Below, in pieces: positions 54,431-64,000 of a DNA stretch of 64,000 nucleotides; the stretch's first letter is position 1; each line of letters starts with the position of its first letter. The notes below the pieces were generated by a model. It saw nothing but the letters and a program-made list of their open reading frames with translations. It ran no database searches and was not told the origin of the DNA. A program made the translations under genes and the position numbers. This stretch comes from Chiridota heheva (lineage: Eukaryota; Echinodermata; Holothuroidea; Apodida; Chiridotidae): the NCBI GenBank assembly GCA_020152595.1, contig JAIGNY010001593.1:234001-298000 (forward strand), given 5' to 3'.

Positions 54431-55384
54431 TATGAGGTCATAAATGTCTACAATCTTGGACAAAATGTTGGAACAATTCAGCATTATACGAGGTAATTTT
54501 TGGAGTTAAAACTCAAAATAACGTGTGTTTTTAACCTAAGTTGGGACAAAGCACAATGGTCAATATTAGATGGGGTGGGTGAGCGAGGGAAGATTAAGAC
54601 AGTGTAAGGTGGGGTAGCAGACACTGGAATGTTAAGAAAATGATGCAAAACAGAGTAACAAAATGCTAATTCAAAATGAGAAAATACGGAACCAAGAACC
54701 ACCAAGAAAAATCACCAATCATTTATGAAGTATAAATATTGAATAATAAAGAATAGAAAAGTATGTTCATAAAATCAATTTTAATTTTCATGAAGTGTGT
54801 ACCAATGAGTTTTTGTTCAAGATTTTAGGTCCATTGTAAATAATTTCAGCTGGAAATATTGAGCTTTGTGTTTAATTTGATAAAGATATTTAGCTTACAC
54901 TTAATTCGCTGCAAATAACCTGTCCATGTGAATGCATTTTGATGAGATAGCTGATTTTTATATTTGAATGTATATTTTCAGGATGTTTCATGAAGTGACA
55001 TGTACACCATGTGATAAAACAGAATGTCAAATAAAATCAATTCTATGAATAATTCAATTATAATTATTTAAGATTATAATTTTATATTGACAGAAATATG
55101 TGTAATATTAGGGGGATAGAAATGTCTTATTCTATTGTAAATGTTATTATAATAATAGGGCCTATATATCAAAGTATTGATTCTGAAAGGGGCTTAAATA
55201 TGTATTATCATGAAATTAAAGGTGTATGCATACTTGGGTGTATGCAAGTTTATAACTATATATAACCAAAAAAGTTTTACAACCAGGACATCTGTCTGTG
55301 ATTTTTATTGCTAAATTGTAAAGTTTTACTGAAGAGCCCCTGCTCTTGGAAAGTAGAGAAGAAAAAATCAAAGGTCATCTCAAA
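54431..55384. other. unassigned sequence
   Basis: AT-rich. A 73-codon minus frame at 54484-54705 has no recognisable similarity. Confidence 0.45.
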
Positions 55385-55910
55385 ATCAGTCATTTGAGAC
55401 TTCAGCTATTTAGCTTATTTCAGCTATTTTCCAAGCTAATTTCACCTGTTTTCTGCATAATTGACAATACTTAGCTATTTTGATGAAAAAATTGATCAAT
55501 TTCAGCATGTGAGACTTCAGCTATTTAGCTGATTGCAGCTATTTTTCAAGTAATTTTTACCTGTTTTCTGCATAATTGACAATACTTAGCTATTTTGATG
55601 AGAAAATTATCAATTTCAGTATTTCAGCATGTGAGACTATTTTCAGCTAATTTATTTAGCTAATTTCAGCTATTTTTCCAAACTAATTTCAGCTTATTTA
55701 GCTGATTTCAGCTATTTTCCAAGCTAATTTTTCCTATTTTCTGCATAATTGACAATACTTAGCTATTTTGATGAGAAAATTGATCAATTTCAGCATGGGA
55801 GACTTTAGCTATTTAGCTGATTGCAGCTATTTTCCATGCTATTTTCACTTATTTTCTACATAACTGACAGTACTTATTTATTTTGATGAGAAAATTAATG
55901 AATTTCAGCT
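55385..55910 (+). repeat. ~118-bp tandem repeat, four copies
   Basis: Units end near 55506, 55630, 55797 and 55908 with 'caatttcagcatg' and contain 'ttttctgcataattgacaat' and 'acttagctattttgatgag'. The third unit is enlarged by an extra 'tttagctgatttcagctatt' block. Confidence 0.88.
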
Positions 55911-56409
55911 ACCATTATAAATCATCACTCACATGTCTGCAAAATGCAACTTTTAGTTTGTAATTATGACATGATTCTCCCCATTTTCTTTCACGGGTCA
56001 ATAAAGTTAAGACCATAGCTCTTGAAAATGTGTGTTTGCTGCAGAGGGGGTCACATAGGAACCATAATCACAATTTTTAGGAGGAAAACCATGTTGCAAC
56101 AAATGGTGATAAAAAGCTATAAAATTATTGCTGGAGATTAAAGGGAGGGGGTTGGGGGGTTGGGACTGGTTGACAAAATAAGGTGCCCATTTCTATACCA
56201 TCAGCTTGCCCCTTCCCCTGGTTATGCCACTGTGACAGAGACCGTTCGATACAAAATGAAATTATGTAGACATTATGTAGATGTACTGTAGGCTTTCTTT
56301 AAGAAATAGCTCCATCTTTTTTATCCAGCGACTCCATGCAAATTATGCAGAATGTCTTCATCACCGGTGGTAAACTAATTACTGTATCTAATCATTCCAA
56401 AAGAAATTG

Positions 56410-57030
56410 ATATTATTTTGATCATCATTGTTGTTGATCATCATTGTTGTTGTTGATCATCATTGTTGTTGATCATCATTGTTGTTAATCATCATTTTTT
56501 GTTGATCATCATTGTTGTTGATCAACATCGCTGTTGATCATCGTCGCTGTTGATCATCGTCGCTGTTGATCATCGTCGTTGTTGATCATCGTTGTTGATC
56601 ATCGTCGTTGTTGATCATCGTCGTTGTTGATCATCGTCGTTGTTGATCATCGTCGTTGTTGATCATCGTCGTTGTTGATCATCGTCGTTGTTGATCATCG
56701 TCGTTGTTGATCATCGTCGTTGTTGATCATCGTCGTTGTTGATCATCGCCGTTGATCATCGTTGATCATCGTCGTTGTTGATCATCGCCGTTGTTGATCA
56801 TCGCGTCGTTGTTGATCATCGCCGTTGTTGATCATCGTCGTTGTTTATCATCGCCGTTGTTGATCATCGTCGTTGTTGATCATCGCCGTTGTTGATCATC
56901 ATCGTTGTTGATCATCATCGTTGTTGATCATCATCGTTGTTGATCATTATCGTTGTTCATCATCATTGTTTTGGTCATTATTGATTTGATCATCATGTTT
57001 TGGTCATCATTGATTTGATCATCATGTTTT
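56410..57030 (+). repeat. 15-bp minisatellite 'gatcatcgtcgttgt', about 38 copies
   Basis: Centre units are gatcatcgtcgttgtt-type with two CpGs; units at both ends read gatcatcattgttgtt. Each unit holds TGATCA. Confidence 0.95.
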
Positions 57031-57884
57031 ATTAATCTGTGCAATATATTTCATATGTAAATATATAATAAATTAGTACACCCCATGCTGAATGTGACTA
57101 ATAGAATTTCAATTTATTGTATTCCAGTACAAATTTAAAACATTTGTATAAAGGAAAAAGTACATACATATACATGATAAAACAGTACTGTAGCAGAAAT
57201 TAAAAGAATATAAATCAACCAACCAATCATAAATATTATGTATTTTGGCATAATTTGTTAGGGTTTCATAGGTGTCTGTTTTAACGTGGTAGATGACTTT
57301 GTAATGTATTGTGTGAAGAATTGTTTTGTTCTTTGTTTACTTTTGTTGCCATTGCAATGAATTCCGATTGCACCCTGTCAATTAAAATATCAATAAGCAT
57401 GGGATAACAAATTCAACTTCAGCATTTGCTTAGACTTGTCATTCCAAAAAGTTTCAAAATAACTGTTTTTATCATCAGTTTATATCATTCCAATGATGAC
57501 TTATCTTTTATTTATATTCATACTGTACAACACTCACAGCTAACTCTATGCGCCAAACTTACCAAAACTCCTGACCAATTAAAAATGTTCTCCACACTGA
57601 TCAAATCGATAACGTGAAATAACAGCTGATATAACGAAAGCGATAAAATCTCCACACAACAGAATTCCACAACACTTTATGTGATGGAAATTATTTCACG
57701 CCCACAGAGGGCATTCTTCACAAAGTTTGCCTGCCTGACTCGTTGACAAGCATAGCATGATGTATTCCCAACCCAAACATTAAATATTGGAAAGCTGTGT
57801 GAAAGCTGTCATCACGTCTTGTGTTGCTATCTACTGAAGACGGATTTTCTTTTAACAGTTTTGATTGAAGTTTGGGATACTACA

Positions 57885-59330
57885 CATGCGAGAGTTATGT
57901 GTGGGTCTGCTGCTTAACGGAGGAAAACTTAATGGTTACAAAAGTTGTGTAGTATATAAATTTTAATTTGTTGGATTCTTTTTAAAAGAGATTTTTCAGA
58001 GATTTGAGGATTAATTCGAGGTGCTATTAAAGCCCATCGCCCAATTAAATAGAATACAATTTATGTATTTCATCTTTGGGAATTTGTACACTTGAAAGAG
58101 AGTTTCACTTGGATAATTGTAATAAAGGTTGCTACCTGATGAGGCGAGACACATTTATACATTTAATATTTTGTGTAAGTATACTTGTTACCAAAGTGTG
58201 TGTGTGGCTTGGGGTCTGGTTTAACACAGAAAACTTACTGGTCACAAAATATGAATGGTATTTAGACTGGAATATGTTGGATTTTCATTTGAAGGATTTT
58301 CCAGAGATTTGAGCATTAATTAAAGATGCTTATTAAAAGCCCATTGCCTAATCAAATAAAATATAATAAATTGATTTAATCTTTTGGGAATTTGTACATT
58401 TGAAAGGCGTTTGACTTGGATAATTGCGAAGGTCGCTATTTGATGAGGTGAAGCACATTGATGGATTGTTTCCTGGTAAGTATTTGAGTAGATTTGAGTC
58501 AATTTGGAATAGTATATATACATGTGAGTATGTGTGGCACAGTGTCTGGTTTAACACAAGAAATTAACTTATTGGTTACAAAAGTTGTTTAGTGGTATGT
58601 GGATTGGAATATGTTGGATTATTTTTTTAAAGGAATTTTTCAGAGATTTGAGGATTAATTTAAGCTGCCCATTTATTGCCCATTGTGCAGCCCATTGTCC
58701 AATTAAATAGAAGACAATATACCTATTTAATCTTTTGGGAATTTATACATTTAAAAGACGTTTCACTTGGATAATTGTAAAGATTGCTTTCTGATGACAG
58801 GCGAAACACATTTGTACATTTCATATTTTGCGGTAAGTATTCTCTTGGATTGTGTGATTTGAGTAACTTTGGTCGAGTTGTATACATGTGAGCATGTGTG
58901 ACATAGGGTCTAGTTGTATACATGTAAGCATGTGTGGCATAGGGTCTAGTTGTATACATGTGAGCGTGTGTGGCATAGGGTCTAGTTGTATACATGACAT
59001 AGGGTCTGGATTAAGATAGTCAAACTTATTGGTTACAAAACTTTAACGGTATGTGGATTGGAATTTGTTGGATATTTCAAAGGAATTTTTCCGGATTATT
59101 TGAAGAAGAAAAAGAGTTGAGGTGTGTTTCTGAGCCCAGTAAGATAGAAAAATAACTACTTGGATAATTGTGAAAAGGTTACAATCTGATCAGGCGAGAT
59201 GTTTATACATTGGTTTTGTGGGAAGTGAAATATTTCATTGTTTTGTATAATTTTAGTTACTTTTATACAAAATTACTACAATAGTTTAGTGGTATGTGGA
59301 TTGAAATTTGTAGGATGTTTTAAATGTGAT
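57885..59330 (+). repeat. ~310-bp tandem repeat, four or more copies
   Basis: Units carry 'ttcacttggataattgtaa', 'gatgaggcgagacacattta' and 'ggtctggtttaacacag', at about 58100, 58410, 58755 and 59160. The third has an inner ~36-bp repeat (58875-59010, 'gtatacatgtgagcatgtgt'). Diverged continuations appear at 59820-59880 and 60121-60330, separated by later insertions. Confidence 0.85.
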
Positions 59331-59420
59331 TTTTCAGACATACAGTTTATGCCTTCTGAAAATCACATTGAAAAATCAATAAATTTGAATTCACCTACCA
59401 CTAAACTATTGTAGTAATTA
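59265..59420. repeat. palindrome of about 150 bp
   Basis: 'attactacaatagtttagtg' on the left is matched in reverse by 'cactaaactattgtagtaat' on the right, with a centre at about 59342. It disrupts the 310-bp array. Confidence 0.75.
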
Positions 59421-59447
59421 TTAAGTAGAAAAAATGATACAATTAAC

Positions 59448-59715
59448 AGGTGCTGTAGCTCAGTAGTTAAGGAGTCATGATTGTATTCGGAGGTACCGAT
59501 TTTGATTCCCGTCATGAGTGCTGCATTGCGTCCTTGAGCAAGACACTTTATTGTACTTGCTTTAGTCCACTCAGCTGTAAAATGAGTACCAGCACTGCTG
59601 GGGAGTTAATCTGCGATGAACTGGCATCCCCTCCAGGGGAAGTCATGTACTCTCATCCTCTTGCGCCATGGAAACCAGGGATAAGCACCGGCTCAATGAA
59701 CCTAATGGCTTGGAT
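59448..59715 (+). mobile_element. tRNA-derived SINE, family S1
   Basis: 'ggtgctgtagctcagtagtt' (A box), 'gattttgattcccgtc' (B box region), then the same body as 49425-49700. Flanks share atacaat. Inserted within the 310-bp array. Confidence 0.8.
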
Positions 59716-59882
59716 GGATTTAGCTAAAATTATACAATACGATGAATATTTCACTTTCCACAAAACGAAATATATAAATTTCTCATCTAATCAGATTGTA
59801 ACCTTTTTAATAGTTTTATAGAAAACAATATATGTAATTAATCTTTTGGGATGTTGTGCATTTTGTATAATTAAAAAAAAAA

Positions 59883-60120
59883 ACAGCTTCTATTTTCAAA
59901 GTGGATTTCTATGGTTAAATCAGACTGGTTTAAAGCCAGACATTACCATTATACTCCTTTTTTGGTGCTTAATAAAATCTGTACCAGAATAGCAAGCAAT
60001 TATTTTGTTAGCTATTCTGGTACAGAGTTTATTAAGTACCAAAAACAGTATAATGGTAATGTGAAGGCTTTATACCAGTCCATTTTGACAATAGAAATCC
60101 ATTTTAAATATAAAGGCTGT
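59883..60120. mobile_element. foldback MITE F1, copy 2
   Basis: Collinear with 43809-44050, including the ctgtaccagaatagc / gctattctggtacag core. It lies in the 310-bp repeat array, so the uninterrupted units there show the empty site. Confidence 0.85.
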
Positions 60121-60614
60121 TAAAATGTTGCTGACCAGGTGAAGCACATTTATACTATAGTTGGTGGTAAGTGAAGATTTGTCTTTGATTGGTATGATTG
60201 TCCTAATTTTGGAATTGTATACATAGTGTGCATGACTTGGGGAAAATGCATTAGTCACAAATGTTTAATGGTATATAGATTGCAGTTTGTTGGATTTGAG
60301 AAGTTTGCAGGATTAATAATTATCAGATTCCTGCAGTTAAAAAAAGAATATGATATATTTGATTTTTGATAAGCTGTTATACATTTCAAAAGAATAAGTG
60401 GATGAAGAAAAAATGAAAAGGACATTTTTTTGGGATTGTATGATTGCAGGGCTGGAATTCTCATCCAGAAAAAGGGGAATAAAGCTTCTTATCTATATAG
60501 TGTGTAGAGAGGAAAAAGAGAGAAAAGATGCAAGTTTTTTCCGAAATGTGCTGAATTTGTAAAATTATACTGAAAGGTTGTTTCCCGGGAATTATGGCCC
60601 TGTATGATTGTATA

Positions 60615-60785
60615 CATGTTTAAATGTTGGGCAAAATTTCCAAAAATGTGAACAAATTTCTGAAAAATGACAACAATTTCCAGAAAACTTGCAAAATTTT
60701 CCTGAAAATTGGCCAAAAGTTTCCGAAAATTGAGCAAAAAATGAGGAATTTCTCAGAAATTAAAGAAAATTTTCAGAAAATTGAT
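60615..60785 (+). repeat. degenerate ~27-bp tandem repeat
   Basis: Reiterated 'caaaatttcc.aaaaatg' and 'caatttccagaaaacttg' variants. Open frames on both strands arise from it. Confidence 0.6.
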
Positions 60786-60949
60786 GGGGTTTTCCCAATT
60801 ATCTTTTGATGGAAACATTTTTTCATTTGTCATCAGGAATTTAGGAGGATTTCCCCCCCCCCTCCCTCCTGAGAGGTGACCTTCTTATGTGCCCCCAGGC
60901 TTATATAATTGTAACCTTAGTGAAACATTTCTGTATTGGTATTATTAGG

Positions 60950-61231
60950 TTAACCTATCCAACTTTTTGCTTGATGCATGCTTGGCAAGCTAAAAATGTT
61001 AGCTTGTCGCAAGCAATTCACAATGATTTCTTGTTCCCCATGAACGTGACTGGACCTGGATGGGAAGTGAATGAAAACAACTTTTTCACATTTCTCTTCT
61101 TCAGTTTTTTTCGGATCACCAGCCAGTGGTGACGTCCTGCCTTCGGGACCGCCATTTATATCCTCAGTGGTTTTAGGTGGTGCACTGGTGATGGAAGCTA
61201 AAAATAGTTTCTCACCTTCTGTACACATCAC
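60950..61231 (-). other. possible exon-like open frame, unrecognised
   Basis: A minus-strand 93-codon frame of hydrophilic, exon-like composition (SITSAPPKTTEDINGGPEG, DPKKTEEEKCEKVVFIHF). The plus strand is also open over part of it after a good acceptor (ttctcttcttcag). No family recognised; low confidence that it is coded at all. Confidence 0.2.
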
Positions 61232-61744
61232 TTAAAGATAAATACAAAGAATATGAAACAATTTTGCACAATTAATCATTTTTTGATTGTGCAAGCACAA
61301 CCTGGGTGTAAATACTGGGAAAGGCGGGAAGGGAAGAAGAGAAAAAAGTAAAATTGAAGACCTGTCGGTAAATCAAGGTCCGCGTCGGTAAACGTCCATA
61401 AAGACAATGACAACTTTACCAAGCATTGAAAAAATAAATATTACGGCACTCGTTCTGCGATTTTTTTTTTTTGCTTTTCAATTTTTTTGACGTTATGGGG
61501 GCCCTGAATGTGGAATACATTTTAATCGGTAGCGTCGAACTCTTTCGTTGGTAAATTTGTAATTTTGCACCCCCTTCCTAATCAAAAGGGTCTACTTACG
61601 CCACTAAACACAACCCCTGAATTAATTTCCCTGTACATGGCAAAAACAAAGCCTAGAATTACATCGAGGGATCAAAATGTGTGGAAAGAAATTTTGTTGT
61701 TCATTTTCTTTCTCGACACAATTATTCTCTTCATCTGCTTTAGC

Positions 61745-62045
61745 AATTAAAATAAGATTAGAGGATTATACAGACCGCTAAAGGATAAGGTTAAATATGT
61801 TCATTCAGGTAGTTGTCATTTTATAATTTTCAACTAAGATTTAAAGGATTCTAAAGTAAGATTAAAGGTTCACAGAAACTGCCAAAGGTTAAGGTCAAGT
61901 AATGTTCATTCAGGGAGTTGTCATTTTAGAATTTTCCATTAAGATTGATGGATTCTAAAGTAAGATAAAGGATTATAGAAACTGCTAAAGGATAAGGTTA
62001 AGTAATGTTGCTTCAGGGAGTTGTCATTTTAAAATTTTCTTACAT
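61745..62045 (+). repeat. ~118-bp tandem repeat, about 2.6 copies
   Basis: Units share 'aaactgctaaaggataaggt', 'gttcattcagggagttgtca' and 'ggattctaaagtaagat'. Confidence 0.85.
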
Positions 62046-62154
62046 TTTCATCTCTCTTTTCTCTGATGTCTATACTATTAGGGGGCTAAAATTAATTGAC
62101 TTGCAAGAAAACAAAAAAAGGTCTTTACCTCACAAATTAGATTGCTTAGCATAT

Positions 62155-62300
62155 TATCTAACATTACCACTGTCCTCTGCAACAGCAACCTTTTCCACTT
62201 GATTTAATCTCCCCACACCCCCATTCTTTCTTATCTCACATCCCTCTCCCTCTCTCCTTCTTACCACCTTTTCTTTTACAACTGATTTCCTCTAAATTGT
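62155..62300 (+). mobile_element. RNase H LINE 3' fragment (family A, diverged)
   Basis: 'cctctgcaacagcaaccttt' and the C/T-rich run that follows resemble 32535-32640 and 51650-51740. Short and diverged. Confidence 0.5.
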
Positions 62301-62480
62301 TTACTTTGCGCAAGCTAACAAATATTTATTCTCGCTTATGCAAGCTAATGTTAGCTTCCGTATGCTAGCAAGCTAGTATTTATTCCAAATACTAGCTTGC
62401 AGCATGCTTGTGCAAGCTTGTAACACACATGCGCAAGCTAAAAATCGTTGGCTTATCGCAAGCCTGCTACAAGCTAAAAT
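62300..62480. repeat. cluster of AAGCTA/TAGCTT palindromes
   Basis: GCAAGCTAGTATTT (62368-62381) and AAATACTAGCTTGC (62387-62400) form a perfect 14-bp stem with a 5-base loop; several more 'caagcta' and 'tagcttg' words surround it. A small relative is at 60980-61010. Confidence 0.7.
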
Positions 62481-62609
62481 TTATGTACGGGTATTTTTAG
62501 GTATTTAATTGTATGCTCATTACATATTGGTTTTTTCGTGACATAAGGTTAGGACAGTACAATACTAACGCTATGTAAAAGTTAGACTACATACTGTAAT
62601 ACTTACAGC

Positions 62610-62765
62610 CATGGGCGGGATTTGCCGACCGAAAGTGAGGGGGGGGGGCCCAAAGTCAAAAGTGGGGAAAATCAAAAATCACCATACAAAAGATACAAAT
62701 GCAGAAAATAGATAATAGGGGGAGGGACAATTCCCCCTATGCCCCTCCCTCAAATCCCGCCTTTG
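62610..62765. mobile_element. hAT-like MITE with perfect 8-bp target duplication
   Basis: Ends CATGGGCGGGATTTG and CAAATCCCGCCTTTG form an inverted repeat (12 of 15). CTTACAGC lies directly outside both (62602-62609 and 62766-62773). 156 bp, no ORF. Confidence 0.8.
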
Positions 62766-63424
62766 CTTACAGCCTAATGCAACAAGTGGAGTTCGCCAAT
62801 CATAAAGAAATAATGGATCGGAACTTGAGTCGGTATTTCCTCTTTATGTTTATCCGCAAAAAAAAAATCCACAAAATAATAAGCATATTGCTAATTAAGA
62901 TATTCTTATGTCTGTTTTAATGAAACGATTTTTTGGAGTAGCCCAGATCAATGTGACACAGTAACACAGTGGAAATTATGCATTGTAGGCCTCGCTGTGT
63001 CCTTATTACATCACACGCTTTTTTTTTAATAGTGGAAGTCCAGTAGTTTCTTGGAGCTTAATTTTTCACTTTTTTGCGAATATCTCAGAAAGGAGTGGAA
63101 CGTTTTGATAGATGTATGTTATTGAAATCTTCAGAATATTAATTAAAAGGAACGTATTTATGGCAAAATATCTACCTGTTCATATACCTTTAATAGCTCT
63201 ATGTTTGAATGCAAATGCAGTTGCTTAGCCAGGATTACAATTTTTAAGGGGGGCAACAATCCTCTTTAGGGGGGGCAAAACTATAAAGGTAAAACTTTTT
63301 AACCAAGATATTAATTGCGGGTATACTAGGGGTGTAGAAAGGGTGCACCTCTCAGGGTCAAGAAACCCCAGAATGTCCTGGTTACAAATGGGAAAATCGC
63401 ACTGATAAATCAAGTTTCCATCAA

Positions 63425-63640
63425 GTGTTGCTGCTAATCGGGGAAATCTTATTCAAATTTGGGAAATCCTGTTCAATTTTCTTCGTATTTGGGAAATTTT
63501 TTCATTTTCGAGTAATTTTCTTCACATTGTGGGAATTTGTTTCGTTTTTTCTGGGAATTTCCTTCCTTTTTGAGTAATTTTCTTTTCTTTGCGAGAAGTT
63601 TTCATCAGTTTTTGGGAATTGCATGTTGGTGAATGTTACC
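63425..63640 (+). repeat. degenerate ~25-bp tandem repeat
   Basis: Variants of 'tttgggaaattttcttc'. To its left, 63221-63290 starts 'cagttgcttagccaggatta' and resembles 44824. From 63641 to the right edge nothing is recognised. Confidence 0.55.
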
Positions 63641-64000
63641 AAAATTTCCAATAATTCTATCAAGTTTTCCTTCAATCTGATAAATGTTTAAATTTGACTT
63701 GAATCATTTCCCAATTTTTTTCTTACCAGCTTGAAAGAATCCAATCAGGAAGGTGAAATGCTCTCCCTTGCTTTCCTCCTGTCCCCTCTCCACTTCCTAT
63801 GCCTCTGATCCTCCCCTCAAGAAGTGTCAAATATAGCACTGCACCATTTTATGACTAAAGAACACTGACTTGAAATACGATAATTATCTTACATGAGGCT
63901 ATAACATTGCTGGTATAGAACCAAATTCAAATGTTGTATATATTGTTATGAGGTATGGGCACTGAGGTTTTCTACCTGTAAAGGAATCATCATTTTTAAT

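Noticed and set aside
56410-57030. CRISPR-like regular repeats
   Set aside because: Contiguous 15-bp minisatellite without spacers in animal DNA; the same applies to the other arrays.

Overview
This is AT-rich nuclear DNA from a multicellular animal. Genes are split by GT-AG introns, and most of the window is transposon debris and tandem repeats. It holds two recognisable host genes, CEP76 and ZFAND1, arranged head to head. The protein similarities and the style of the tRNA-derived SINEs suggest an invertebrate deuterostome, most likely an echinoderm such as a sea urchin. That assignment is inference; the sequence proves only 'metazoan'.

Layout. Bases 1-1010 hold an inverted LINE fragment. 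From 14201 down to 2446 (minus strand) run eleven exons of CEP76, a centriole-duplication protein; its last ~100 codons lie beyond the left edge. Bases 15374-19697 (plus) carry a broken, intron-containing FLYWCH/MULE-transposase gene with an unrelated LINE 3' end inside one intron. Bases 21498-38049 (plus) hold a complete eight-exon ZFAND1 gene (264 residues, two perfect AN1 zinc fingers). Its introns are packed with LINE pieces, minisatellites and foldback elements. From 38050 to the right edge I see no convincing host gene, only tandem arrays, SINEs, foldback elements, a degraded ~4.3-kb LINE (47125-51440, minus) and unrecognised unique sequence.

Mobile DNA. There are two LINE groups: an RNase-H-bearing family with at least seven copies, and a CR1/Jockey-like family with one long copy plus one 3'-end copy. 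A third, L1/Tx1-like LINE 3' end sits in the MULE gene. There are several tRNA-derived SINEs, three short hAT-like elements with 7-8 bp target duplications, and several long-inverted-repeat (foldback) elements, some sharing TTAAAGG-type ends. About fifteen minisatellite or satellite arrays lie among them.

Most notable: a LINE fragment sits in the 5' splice site of ZFAND1 exon 5, and its target duplication has copied that splice site; the frame breaks in CEP76 and in the MULE gene nearly all need one base added, often in a homopolymer run; one tandem array appears to have grown out of the terminal repeat of a foldback element. I found no CRISPR, operon or other clearly new molecular system.
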